Below are positions 22,037 to 28,561 of a stretch of DNA of 42,811 nt, piece after piece. The position numbers and the translations under genes were made by a program. A model generated the notes under the pieces. That model did no database searches, had not been told where the DNA came from, and saw only the letters and a list, made by a program, of their open reading frames with translations. Origin of the DNA: a virus. The DNA is taken from positions 1 to 42,811 of the IMG/VR virus record IMGVR_UViG_3300050821_005908. One strand, written 5' to 3'. Numbering within the stretch: position 1 is the first letter of the stretch; every line of letters starts with the position of its first letter.

Positions 22037-22852
22037 TCATTGCTCTCTGCACATTGGAAAGAACGTACTGGCCCAGCTTTTCCGGTCGGGTACATCAAAC
22101 TCCTGGCGCGGGTCGTCCAAGCTACTCAAATTGTCGCGTAGCACCCGACAAGCAATCGCTCCAGCTTTCTGCTCCAGAAAGCACATTGTCTCAGCGTAAT
22201 TGGGAATGCGTGGTGCACCTTCGATACCAACATCGATACCAAGCTCGACTCGAATTGCCTTGCGGTCCTGCGATTCTTTGATGAATGCGTCCGGCTTGGG
22301 CGGCTTAGTCGTGGTAGTAGACATGATCACATTTAGATTATCTTTGTGCTGATTCAGAAGGTCGAGGAAGGCACCGTCGTGCGCCCCCTTGGTAACTGAC
22401 CACAACTCGTCGGGCTTGGGCGTGACTGCGCTTTTGTTGCCTCGGCGTCGCTGCATGTATTCAGCTTTGCCAGTGTCGGTGACAGCGCGATAGCCAAGGT
22501 CTTGGGCATATTCCCACAGCCGCCCCATAGACTCGACCGCGACCCAGTCACCCAACTTGTACGTGTCTAAGATAGTCGCCAGCGCATTGATGGCATCGTC
22601 CATCGAATGACAGGCATGATAGCTGATGTTTTTTGGTGCATCGCCCCTAAATCCTTGTAACGCCGACCGAAACTTTTTCTCGGTATCAATTACGTGAAAC
22701 TTGGCGCTAGGCTGCGTCATTTCAACCCACTGAGCAACCGATACAATTGCACTCGATTTACCGGTGGCATACCGACCGACCAACAGTATCCATTCTCGGA
22801 CTGGTGGACCGTCGAGCATTTGTTCTGATGAAAGCGGTTTATTAGTTGGCAC
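22037..22852 (-). CDS. RecA-like P-loop ATPase (Sak4/AAA_24-like), about 271 aa
   Basis: Start taken as GTG 22852 (GCGAGGCGAC upstream). The frame is open to 22942, but that part lies on top of the conserved C-terminus of the HNH gene. Walker A GRYATGKSS lies at about 26-34; a hydrophobic strand ending in Glu, WVAVESMGRLW, may be Walker B, followed by a sensor-like NVIMSTTTTKPP. This layout fits RecA-like ATPases of the AAA_24 or Sak4 type, phage recombinases or annealing factors that work with a 5'-3' exonuclease. The adjacent PD-(D/E)XK nuclease supports such a recombination pair. Confidence 0.7.
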   Translation of the reverse strand: MPTNKPLSSEQMLDGPPVREWILLVGRYATGKSSAIVSVAQWVEMTQPSAKFHVIDTEKKFRSALQGFRGDAPKNISYHACHSMDDAINALATILDTYKLGDWVAVESMGRLWEYAQDLGYRAVTDTGKAEYMQRRRGNKSAVTPKPDELWSVTKGAHDGAFLDLLNQHKDNLNVIMSTTTTKPPKPDAFIKESQDRKAIRVELGIDVGIEGAPRIPNYAETMCFLEQKAGAIACRVLRDNLSSLDDPRQEFDVPDRKSWASTFFPMCREQ

Positions 22853-23309
22853 GTCGCCTCGCTTTTTTGTCTTCATTCCTACAAGTTCGGCATACGCGAT
22901 CAATGTGAATGGTTGTATTTTCTGGAGTGTATTCGTGGCCACGTCGGCAATGTGTTCTTAGCATCAGTGGATTACAGCGATGACGGCCTTTCGACATGCA
23001 ATCTCGAACATTGTTAGCTTGTGTTCCCAATTTTAGGTGATTTGGATTGATGCAGCGTGGATTGTCGCAAGTATGCATGACAACCGCTTCAGGGTAGGGC
23101 GGGATTGCTTTCCCAGTAAAAGCCCACAGCGAAAGTCGATGTGCGAGCAATGAAACCCCGCGTCCGAGTTTGACACCTCGATAGCTTGAACCCTTTGTGT
23201 TCCAGCAGCCAGTACTCAAATCCACATCCATCAAATCGAGCAGCTTTATTCTAATAGCCGGTCGATTTAATCGTCCTGATATAGTCCAGTTCAATTCATT
23301 GCTGGGCAC
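22842..23309 (-). CDS. HNH homing endonuclease, 155 aa
   Basis: Core HNH motif VVMHTCDNPRCINPNHLKLG at about residues 76-95: His79, Asn90/His91, with Cys81 and Cys86 as part of the zinc site. QANNVRDCMSKGRH follows and the C-terminus has THCRRGHEYTPEN with CRTCRNE, all typical of free-standing phage HNH nucleases. It overlaps the nuclease gene upstream by 14 nt and the ATPase gene downstream. Such genes spread by cutting homologous sites in related phages. Its base composition is lower in GC than the flanks. Confidence 0.85.
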   Translation of the reverse strand: MPSNELNWTISGRLNRPAIRIKLLDLMDVDLSTGCWNTKGSSYRGVKLGRGVSLLAHRLSLWAFTGKAIPPYPEAVVMHTCDNPRCINPNHLKLGTQANNVRDCMSKGRHRCNPLMLRTHCRRGHEYTPENTTIHIDRVCRTCRNEDKKARRRAN

Positions 23310-23868
23310 GGGCTAGGTCCTTTGCATTTCTCAATATCATCTGCCAATTCGACTTAATCTCGCCAGGGCTGAACTCATACCGCCACCCGCGAACTTGCGG
23401 CATCGGCGGCTTGTAGTCGCCATTGACATACAGCACGTACAACCGGGCTGTGGCCAACTCGACCATATAGCAATAGGCCAGCACTTGCCACTTGTACCAG
23501 GGCGCAATCTCGAACACCGGGCGCTTGCTACTTTTCCACGTTGCTTTGAACTCGACTATCGCCGGGTCCTCGCAATCGACGCCATCAGGGCTTCCAATAA
23601 TCCCCTCACAAGTAATCTCGCCAGGACGGACGATATGCTGCCCGCCCAGACCAGCATTGGCCAATTCCCGCGCAAGCACATGTTCCCAGATTCGCCCAAT
23701 CTGACCGGCATTGTTAAGCTCCTCGTCGGGCCATCCCGCCTGTTTGCCCATAATCGTTCGCATGTGCTTGATGACGGTCGAGACATGGACGCCAGCACTG
23801 CGCGGCTGTAATTGCTCATTCGATATCAGCAGCTCGACAATGCTGGCGCTTATTTCGGTCTGTTTCAA
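23296..23868 (-). CDS. RecB-like PD-(D/E)XK exonuclease, 190 aa
   Basis: Catalytic motifs are IIGSPDGVD (Asp95) and AIVEFKAT (Glu106, Lys108), i.e. the D...E-x-K core of PD-(D/E)XK nucleases, with an upstream GRIWEHVLARELA helix carrying Glu63. A downstream WYKWQVLAYCYMVEL segment matches the Q-x3-Y motif of Cas4/RecB-like exonucleases. It probably resects dsDNA ends to give ssDNA for the ATPase/recombinase encoded two genes downstream. Length fits the phage group. Confidence 0.8.
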   Translation of the reverse strand: MKQTEISASIVELLISNEQLQPRSAGVHVSTVIKHMRTIMGKQAGWPDEELNNAGQIGRIWEHVLARELANAGLGGQHIVRPGEITCEGIIGSPDGVDCEDPAIVEFKATWKSSKRPVFEIAPWYKWQVLAYCYMVELATARLYVLYVNGDYKPPMPQVRGWRYEFSPGEIKSNWQMILRNAKDLARAQQ

Positions 23869-23878
23869 TTAGCCTCGT

Positions 23879-24181
23879 CTAGTCGGGTAACGGGAAGTAA
23901 TCGTCGTCGCCGATGTAATCGATTGGTCTAGGCGGAGTGCTGCCCAGTCCAAACGGGTCCATATAGTTGATCTCGGTCCAGTAGAACGCCCAGTCTATAT
24001 TGCAGGACAGATAGTTGAATGTGGGCGAACTGTTGGGCATGTCGTGCAGCATGTTGGCTTGGCATCCGTACATAAACTGGTTGTAGTTGAAGATGCCATC
24101 AGGTCCTTGGGCTTGCGCAGATGGGGTGAACAAGATGACTGCCAATAACAATGCAGCAATTGCAACTAACCGGGTCAGCAT
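23879..24181 (-). CDS. Secreted hypothetical protein, 100 aa
   Basis: ACGGAGGTAGCCA precedes ATG 24181. A signal peptide spans residues 1-24 (MLTRLVAIAALLLAVILFTP then SAQAQ). The mature part is aromatic and acidic (YNQFMYGCQANMLHDMPNSS, FYWTEINYMDPFG) with two Cys and an acidic tail YIGDDDYFPLPD. Unusual among early-operon genes in being exported. No family is recognised; perhaps superinfection exclusion, by location only. Confidence 0.6.
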   Translation of the reverse strand: MLTRLVAIAALLLAVILFTPSAQAQGPDGIFNYNQFMYGCQANMLHDMPNSSPTFNYLSCNIDWAFYWTEINYMDPFGLGSTPPRPIDYIGDDDYFPLPD

Positions 24182-24194
24182 TGGCTACCTCCGT

Positions 24195-24287
24195 TTAATT
24201 TGAGGATGAGCCGGGTTCATCTGGACCGAATAGGATATAGAGCATCAGGCCAGCTCCGATTGGAATGGCGAGCAATAGAACAATCAT
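24195..24287 (-). CDS. Membrane micropeptide, 30 aa
   Basis: AAAGGAGCCAAC precedes ATG 24287, an excellent ribosome binding site. The peptide is one hydrophobic helix (MIVLLLAIPIGAGLMLYILF) with a polar tail GPDEPGSSSN. Fills the gap between 24181 and 24300. Function unknown. Confidence 0.5.
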   Translation of the reverse strand: MIVLLLAIPIGAGLMLYILFGPDEPGSSSN

Positions 24288-24299
24288 GTTGGCTCCTTT

Positions 24300-24596
24300 C
24301 TACGGACAGGTCGGTGTCAGTCCGGGGTCATTGCGCACAACGTGCAGCTTCCCGTTAGTCAAGTCCAGATCAACCTGCACCTTGCCGAGCGATCGCCCTG
24401 GTATCACTCGCGGCTTGCCATCTGGCCCCGGCTCAGTCCGAGCGGGACAAACGACATCCTTGTCAATCAGGTAGCCGCCCATGATCTGGCTATAGCGGGT
24501 CAGCTTGGGCGTGGCCGACTTGCGCCCGGCCCAGTAGACGCCGCCCACCGTTGCGACGCCTACCGCGAATAGCCCGATGAACGTTATTGGCCGCAC
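24300..24596 (-). CDS. Membrane-anchored hypothetical protein, 98 aa
   Basis: GTG 24596 lies next to the upstream stop. One N-terminal TM helix (PITFIGLFAVGVATVGGVYW, residues 3-22) anchors a periplasmic/outer domain with two Cys (VVCPARTEPGPDG and LTPTCP). Beta-rich with VQVDLDLTNGKLHVV. No family is recognised. Confidence 0.6.
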   Translation of the reverse strand: MRPITFIGLFAVGVATVGGVYWAGRKSATPKLTRYSQIMGGYLIDKDVVCPARTEPGPDGKPRVIPGRSLGKVQVDLDLTNGKLHVVRNDPGLTPTCP

Positions 24597-24599
24597 CAG

Positions 24600-24911
24600 T
24601 TAGCTCGCTGCCGCTGCCAGTGGCGCTGCCTTATCGGCCCGCTTGGCTCGAGCTTCGGCGATCGGGCTAGCTGGCGCCGGCGCAGTCTCGTTGACCGCAG
24701 CTTGTTCTTGCCCATTGGCGGCCTCGCCAACCGATTTGGCGCCCCGCGGCTTCCCCTTAGGCCACCCACCCCGGTTTCGTCGCCTGGCGGGCTTCCCTGG
24801 CGCAGCGCTGGACCCGCCTAGCGCCTTGATGGCTGCTGATAGTGCGTCAGCCTGGGTCTGGGCCTTGGTCTGTTCGCGTTGCAATGTTGCGATAGTGTTC
24901 TCGATACTCAC
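24600..24911 (-). CDS. Basic coiled-coil protein with AT-hook-like motif, 103 aa
   Basis: ATG 24911 begins a helical N-terminus (IENTIATLQREQTKAQTQAD). A basic segment PARRRNRGGWPKGKPRGAKS (about residues 41-60) resembles H-NS-type GWPKGKPRG and AT-hook DNA-binding loops, then an Ala-rich tail. The combination of oligomerising helix plus GxPxGxP minor-groove loop suggests a nucleoid-like DNA binder, perhaps a phage H-NS mimic. No sequence match was tested. Confidence 0.55.
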   Translation of the reverse strand: MSIENTIATLQREQTKAQTQADALSAAIKALGGSSAAPGKPARRRNRGGWPKGKPRGAKSVGEAANGQEQAAVNETAPAPASPIAEARAKRADKAAPLAAAAS

Positions 24912-24932
24912 GCTAGTCTCCTTTTCTATTCG

Positions 24933-25037
24933 CTAAAACTTGATCCCGTTACAGTTCGGACATCCAACCTGGCCGCACGTCTCCCGCCCCATGCGGCCAC
25001 ACGCTGGATCGTAGCTAAAGACCCACTTCCTCGCCAT
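24933..25037 (-). CDS. Putative zinc-ribbon micropeptide, 34 aa
   Basis: ATG 25037 overlaps the end of the 258-aa gene in another frame. The peptide has four Cys (Cys13, 21, 26, 29) in ACGRMGRETCGQVGCPNCNG, spacing C-x7-C-x4-C-x2-C, suited to one zinc ion. It fills the 24912-25014 gap. No strong ribosome binding site, so the call is tentative. Confidence 0.4.
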   Translation of the reverse strand: MARKWVFSYDPACGRMGRETCGQVGCPNCNGIKF

Positions 25038-25791
25038 TGGTGGTCCAGCCGCCAGCTTCAGCCTGGGCTACCAGCCATTCGGGCGTGACTGTTTTCTTGA
25101 GCGCGGTTGCTTCAGCCGATGGCATCTTGGCTTTGAGCGCGGCGAGGAACACGCTCGTTTGGAGCTTGCCAATCTGCATCGTGGCGCCATCCTGTTTGGC
25201 CAACGCTTCCTGTACCGCCGCGATGGCCGCCTCATCGCCCGAGCCATTTGCCGATGCTGACGCGGTCGAAGTAGCTGGCGGCTGCTTCCCGGTAGCGGTC
25301 GCAGCTTTCGGTGGCGTGGCCTTGGTGGCAGAACCGGCAGTAGGGCGCTTGGCACCAGTGGCACTGGGCAGCGCTATAATCTTGTCCACCAGCAGCACGG
25401 TCTTGTCCCGCTCGCCCGCTTTGTCCAGCCCCGGCATCTTGGGCATGGCCGACCGTTTTAGATGGACCTTAGCGCCCTCGAATACCCGCACGTCCGCTTC
25501 AACGTTTGGGTAGTCCAGCTTGATCAGGCTGTCAATAAACATCTTGGCCTTGGACTTGAGACTAAGGACCGATTGAAATCCAGTGCCATCGTCAGTGGGC
25601 AGTGCCGCTCCACTCGAATACGCTTCAATGTGCGGCTCATCCAACCCGGCGTCCAATGTAACGATCAGGGCATTGGTCGTCTGCCCGGTTGTATAGGTAT
25701 ACTCGCCCGTTTTGCATGACTTGATTACCGCTTCAGTGTCATCCAGAAAGCCACCCGCCGACCCGTCCTTTAACGATACTCCACCCGCCAT
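25015..25791 (-). CDS. Hypothetical DNA-metabolism operon leader protein, 258 aa
   Basis: ATG 25791 follows AATGGAGGTGGTAA, an ideal ribosome binding site. Residues 1-130 are beta-rich (KSCKTGEYTYTTGQTTNALI, GTGFQSVLSLKSKAKMFID) and may form one compact domain. An Ala/Thr/Pro/Lys-rich linker spans about 140-185, and a C-terminal helical domain has EAAIAAVQEALAKQDGATMQ and PEWLVAQAEAGGW. First gene of the leftward operon that carries the recombination enzymes, so an ssDNA-binding or replication-accessory role is plausible but not shown by any motif. Confidence 0.65.
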   Translation of the reverse strand: MAGGVSLKDGSAGGFLDDTEAVIKSCKTGEYTYTTGQTTNALIVTLDAGLDEPHIEAYSSGAALPTDDGTGFQSVLSLKSKAKMFIDSLIKLDYPNVEADVRVFEGAKVHLKRSAMPKMPGLDKAGERDKTVLLVDKIIALPSATGAKRPTAGSATKATPPKAATATGKQPPATSTASASANGSGDEAAIAAVQEALAKQDGATMQIGKLQTSVFLAALKAKMPSAEATALKKTVTPEWLVAQAEAGGWTTNGEEVGL

Positions 25792-25845
25792 TTACCACCT
25801 CCATTTTTCAATTGCGATCAATTGGTCCCAATTACTTGCGGGATG

Positions 25846-25875
25846 TAGCTAGCCAGAACCGGAGAACGATGTCAA
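25846..25875 (-). promoter_or_regulatory. Candidate promoter of the leftward operon
   Basis: On the minus strand TTGACA (25875-25870) is a perfect -35 hexamer. An 18-nt spacer leads to TAGCTA (25851-25846), a weak -10. The first gene starts 55 nt downstream at 25791. The AT-rich tract CATAAAAT just upstream may act as an additional -10 or UP element. Confidence 0.4.
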
Positions 25876-25880
25876 GAGAA

Positions 25881-25922
25881 ATTTTCAACTATTTTATGGC
25901 CTGTGGGTGGTTGTGTGGATAA
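25881..25922. other. Putative replication origin core: AT-rich tract plus perfect DnaA box
   Basis: TGTGGATAA at 25914-25922 is the reverse complement of the consensus DnaA box TTATCCACA. It lies beside an AT-rich stretch ATTTTCAACTATTTTATGG (25881-25899), in the divergent gap between the leftward operon and a RepA/AAA_25-like ATPase gene. Phages that recruit host DnaA often place the box in this setting. Only one perfect box is seen, so origin function is inferred. Confidence 0.45.
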
Positions 25923-25959
25923 CTCGGTACGGTATCGCACACTAGGGTCGAATACGGTC

Positions 25960-25988
25960 TTGACAGTACTAGTGGCCCGTACTATAAG
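25960..25988 (+). promoter_or_regulatory. Strong sigma70-type promoter of the rightward ATPase gene
   Basis: TTGACA (25960-25965), exactly 17 nt, then TATAAG (25983-25988). The spacer holds an inverted repeat AGTAC (25965-25969)...GTACT (25978-25982), possibly an operator that overlaps the -35/-10 elements. It is 95 nt upstream of the TTG start at 26084. This is the best promoter match in the window. Confidence 0.7.
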
Positions 25989-25990
25989 CG

Positions 25991-26012
25991 GTGGCGCCAC
26001 TGTGTCGCGACA
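25991..26012. promoter_or_regulatory. Two adjacent perfect palindromes, candidate operators
   Basis: GTGGCGCCAC (25991-26000) and TGTCGCGACA (26003-26012) are each 10-bp perfect palindromes, separated by 2 nt and lying from just after the -10 box into the transcribed region. Their position over the expected transcription start suggests binding of a dimeric repressor. The HTH protein at 31445 is a candidate ligand, unproven. Confidence 0.5.
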
Positions 26013-26039
26013 GGGGCTCCCGCCACGGGATTGGCCAGC

Positions 26040-26075
26040 GGTAGGACGCCCTCTACTCTCAAGGGTGGTCCTACC
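26040..26075 (+). promoter_or_regulatory. Leader RNA hairpin before the ATPase gene
   Basis: GGTAGGAC (26040-26047) pairs with GTCCTACC (26068-26075), extended inside by CCCT (26049-26052) with AGGG (26062-26065), leaving a 9-nt loop. It ends 8 nt before the TTG at 26084 and no Shine-Dalgarno lies between, so it may control translation or act as an attenuator. No U-tract follows. Confidence 0.5.
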
Positions 26076-26083
26076 CGGCCATA

Positions 26084-26881
26084 TTGTCTGAGGGTACTGT
26101 TACGTCGAATCAAAACGGCGACGATTCTCTATTTATTGTTGACAAGATACTGCCTTGTAATCGAGTCCATCTTGCGGCTGGCATCAGCAGTGCCGGCAAG
26201 TCCCGTTTCCTCATCCCCGCGCTCATCTTGCAAGCAGCCGGCGTCCCGATGCTGGGCCTGCAATCGTTCCCTGTCCCGTGGTGCATGGTTTGCCGCGATC
26301 GCCCACTAGCCGATGCCCAAGACACGGTACGTTCCATCGGCTTCGACCTGGGCGATGTCCATATCATTCCTGCATTCGGTAAACACAGCAAGATATTGCA
26401 CACGATTATGACCGAAGTTCAGGATTACGGAGCCAAACTTGTATTGTGGGAAGGCTTCGACATGATGGTACGTAGTCCGAACAATCCAAGCGAGGTCGGT
26501 GACTTCCTTAGCCAGATCAGCGCCTATTGCGAGGAAGGATTGACGGTATTGGGCACGGTCGGAATTGCCAAGCTCAAGCCGCACGAGATGTACGATAACC
26601 CTCGTCAACTAGTCGCCGGGTCCTCAGTCTGGGAACGCGCCAGTAGCACCAACTTTATCATCCGCTCGATCAATCCCAAGGACATCGCAGATGGTCGTCG
26701 TCTTCTTTACGTCTCTCTCAAAAACTCTCCCAGCTTTGCCGTCAAAGGCGATTTTGACGATAACGGAATGCTGATTTTTGAGGACTACGCCTATCGCCAA
26801 GACGGCGCCGACATCGCTAAAATTATCGGCGCTCGCAACCGAAATGGTGCTGGAAAGAAGCAAAAACGCTATGAAAAGTGA
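26084..26881 (+). CDS. RepA/AAA_25-like ATPase, about 265 aa
   Basis: The frame starts at TTG 26084; the start is uncertain because no ribosome binding site is evident. Walker A GISSAGKSR lies at about 33-41, with a downstream acidic strand KLVLWEGFD (118-126) as Walker B. Further RecA-like features are the short helix after the P-loop (FLIPALILQAAG) and LTVLGTVGIAKLKP near residue 160. This matches RepA/AAA_25-type hexameric ATPases of plasmids and phages, used as replicative helicases or helicase-loading factors. It is transcribed from the strong promoter next to the DnaA box, supporting a replication-initiation role. Codon usage is AT-richer than in the late genes. Confidence 0.7.
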   Translation: MSEGTVTSNQNGDDSLFIVDKILPCNRVHLAAGISSAGKSRFLIPALILQAAGVPMLGLQSFPVPWCMVCRDRPLADAQDTVRSIGFDLGDVHIIPAFGKHSKILHTIMTEVQDYGAKLVLWEGFDMMVRSPNNPSEVGDFLSQISAYCEEGLTVLGTVGIAKLKPHEMYDNPRQLVAGSSVWERASSTNFIIRSINPKDIADGRRLLYVSLKNSPSFAVKGDFDDNGMLIFEDYAYRQDGADIAKIIGARNRNGAGKKQKRYEK

Positions 26882-26928
26882 CCGTAACTGTACCCCCGTT
26901 GCCATACTTACGGTTAAGTCCTTTGTTT

Positions 26929-26961
26929 TTGACAGTGAGAGAGTTAACCATCTGATATAGA
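26929..26961 (+). promoter_or_regulatory. Weak candidate promoter for the 71-aa gene
   Basis: TTGACA at 26929-26934 is a perfect -35. The best -10 candidates are GATATA (26954-26959, spacer 19) or TATAGA (26956-26961, spacer 21), both with poor spacing. A purine-rich tract (GAGAGAGGGGG and AGAAAGTGAGAGAGAAGAG) follows up to 27000. Confidence 0.3.
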
Positions 26962-27033
26962 GAGAGGGGGCTAGGAAGAGAAAGTGAGAGAGAAGAGTGC
27001 CTGGTCGAATCTAAAGGACTTACAGGAGACATC

Positions 27034-27249
27034 ATGGACTGGCAAGATGAACTAGCTGGGATGGGTTTAGAGCATGCCGCGATCACGTTTTGGGACGGCA
27101 AGGATATAATTTTGACTATTTGCAACCCCAACTGGAGCGAAGAAAAACGGCAAGAGTTCGCAAATAAAATGATGCAATTTCAGGTTAGCAATCACAAGAA
27201 CTTGAATATCGAAGAATTGCTCGCTGGCGTTAAGAGTAAGCTAGCCTGA
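27034..27249 (+). CDS. Small acidic hypothetical protein, 71 aa
   Basis: ACAGGAGACATC precedes ATG 27034. The product is compact with mixed charge (MDWQDELAGMGLEHAAITFW, NWSEEKRQEFANKMMQFQVS). Lone gene between the ATPase gene and a convergent minus operon. Size and position fit early host-takeover or anti-defence proteins, but there is no motif. Confidence 0.6.
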   Translation: MDWQDELAGMGLEHAAITFWDGKDIILTICNPNWSEEKRQEFANKMMQFQVSNHKNLNIEELLAGVKSKLA

Positions 27250-27306
27250 TCGCCGCCTCCAACCGGGCTATCCTGATCGCCAGCAGCCTATCCATTATCG
27301 AGCGGG

Positions 27307-27618
27307 TCATTGGCTAGTGGCCTTAGTGATTGCAGCCCGAATGGTAAGAAATGGTTCGTTGGTGAGTTTGCCACCCATAACAAATTCAGGTTGAGCATCG
27401 TACTGAGTCATCAATAATTGACACGCCGCCAATAGTTCTGGTGCGGCAGCAATCAGACGAGCATTCTCAGTTAATACCTCTATTCCCCATTCATCATGGC
27501 CCCACGCACGAACAATCGATTCTTTGTTTGGACCGATTAAGTCGGGACCACAATGGCCCCAGTCGTTGACTCCATCTGATTTATGAGTCCAGTGCCACGG
27601 TCCCGGTGTATGGCTCAT
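27307..27618 (-). CDS. Conserved phage hypothetical protein (NARLIAAAPELL family), 103 aa
   Basis: The motif TENARLIAAAPELLAACQLL at about residues 50-69 is a hallmark of a very widespread phage hypothetical family, and the start SHTPGPWHWTHKSDG is also typical of it. Function unknown in the family. Last gene of the minus-strand mini-operon; its start overlaps the upstream stop by 4 nt. Confidence 0.8.
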   Translation of the reverse strand: MSHTPGPWHWTHKSDGVNDWGHCGPDLIGPNKESIVRAWGHDEWGIEVLTENARLIAAAPELLAACQLLMTQYDAQPEFVMGGKLTNEPFLTIRAAITKATSQ

Positions 27619-27821
27619 GCCGCCCCCTTTGGCGCGAACAGTTTCTTAATCGCGTCCCAATTCGTCTCGCTTTTAATCTTGGCCAGACAATCGGGGCATA
27701 TCCCGGTCGACTCTGGCCCAGGCAGATCGCGCATCACTTGCTTGCACCAACCGCATACCAGCCTGAGCGGGAAGTCAGCCAGGTCATTCTCAACTTGACG
27801 GTCGTACGGTTCAATTGCCAT
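27615..27821 (-). CDS. Zinc-ribbon protein, 68 aa
   Basis: ATG 27821 follows AGAAAGGAACACGCCG. Two CxxC knuckles, LVCGWCKQV and GICPDCLAK, about 19 residues apart, make a likely zinc ribbon. The longer frame from 27899 is rejected because it overlaps the upstream C2H2 ORF. The remainder is helical and charged. Function unknown. Confidence 0.65.
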   Translation of the reverse strand: MAIEPYDRQVENDLADFPLRLVCGWCKQVMRDLPGPESTGICPDCLAKIKSETNWDAIKKLFAPKGAA

Positions 27822-27975
27822 CGGCGTGTTCCTTTCTAATATGGCGCTGCATCCAGACATAGGCTCGCATCTCGGTAGGCAATTTCTTGGTGGCATCAAA
27901 CCAAACTGTCTTTGGTCGTTTGCAATGTGGGCAGGTGACGGTCACTTGCTTGGGCGATCGCTGGTAGCTGCTCAT
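27811..27975 (-). CDS. C2H2-type zinc finger micro-protein, 54 aa
   Basis: ATG 27975 overlaps the upstream TGA (ATGA) and the stop overlaps the next gene by 11 nt. Cys15-x2-Cys18 (VTCPHCKRP) and His45-x4-His50 (MQRHIRKEHADGN) give a C-x2-C-x26-H-x4-H arrangement, long for a classical finger. Operon overlaps at both ends support it. Confidence 0.6.
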   Translation of the reverse strand: MSSYQRSPKQVTVTCPHCKRPKTVWFDATKKLPTEMRAYVWMQRHIRKEHADGN

Positions 27976-28190
27976 GCCGACACCTCAAATTTCTTGATGT
28001 AGTTTTTGCAGCGTGCAAAATCTCGCGGAGTCCAGATGTCGCGTTCTGATTCGCCTTCGCAATATAGGTCAATCTGGAATTGGACCAAGAATACCAAGTC
28101 TGCGACAGTTTTGTGCTGCCCAATATAGTCCAGTCCGGTAATGCACTTCGGCAATTGCTTACGTGCTTGGGCGAAAGTGTAGCTGCTCAT
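27972..28190 (-). CDS. Hypothetical protein, 72 aa
   Basis: ATG 28190 overlaps the upstream stop. Helical, with YTFAQARKQLPKCITGLDYI and FQIDLYCEGESERDIW; four-residue overlaps couple it to both neighbours. No family is recognised. Confidence 0.55.
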   Translation of the reverse strand: MSSYTFAQARKQLPKCITGLDYIGQHKTVADLVFLVQFQIDLYCEGESERDIWTPRDFARCKNYIKKFEVSA

Positions 28191-28294
28191 CGGAGCCACC
28201 ATCCCATCGATAGCAGTCCAATCTCAACCCCGGCCAGCACCGCAAACATGGACCAGATTACGTTGGCCCCGGTGAGGCTAATCTCGCGCTTCAT
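28187..28294 (-). CDS. Membrane micropeptide, 35 aa
   Basis: ATG 28294 overlaps the upstream TGA (GCATGAAG). Basic start MKREISLTGAN, then one hydrophobic helix VIWSMFAVLAGVEIGLLSMG. The ATGA overlaps at both ends support translation. Function unknown. Confidence 0.5.
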   Translation of the reverse strand: MKREISLTGANVIWSMFAVLAGVEIGLLSMGWWLR

Positions 28295-28458
28295 GCTGCA
28301 CCTTCAATCTGCTCCAGCAGCTCAGCAATCGCCATTGCCTCAGTCGGGCCATACCCAATTGGTGAGCCAGGGCCATCGTAGGTATCGTCATCGATTGCAG
28401 ACCAGTCTTGATTGCGATCCGGTATCGGTGGGCAGATAAAGCTCGTTCGGATATTCAT
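28291..28458 (-). CDS. Small conserved phage protein, 55 aa
   Basis: GGAGGCAACACGACA precedes ATG 28458. Sequence with CPPIPDRNQDWSAIDDDTYD and GSPIGYGPTEAMAIAELLEQ is a pattern I recognise from many phage small proteins of unknown function. First gene of the minus-strand unit 28458-27307. Confidence 0.65.
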   Translation of the reverse strand: MNIRTSFICPPIPDRNQDWSAIDDDTYDGPGSPIGYGPTEAMAIAELLEQIEGAA

Positions 28459-28483
28459 TGTCGTGTTGCCTCCACTGGGCCCA

Positions 28484-28503
28484 TGTTAAACTTTCTGTTA
28501 AAC
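28484..28503. repeat. Two direct copies of TGTTAAAC
   Basis: TGTTAAAC at 28484-28491 and 28496-28503, spaced by 4 nt (12-nt period). They lie 26 nt upstream of the minus-strand ATG at 28458, in the divergent region, suggesting operator half-sites for that promoter. Confidence 0.45.
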
Positions 28504-28561
28504 ACCAGCTATAGTACTTTCGGTTCAATTTTTGCTAGTACGTGCGGCCAGGGCCAAACTG

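Noticed and set aside
22853-22942. 30 extra N-terminal residues of the P-loop ATPase
   Set aside because: These bases encode the conserved C-terminal HNH zinc part in another frame; the extension has no family-like content.
26137-26160. Second TTGACA inside the ATPase gene
   Set aside because: No -10 hexamer at 16-18 nt, and it is inside coding sequence.
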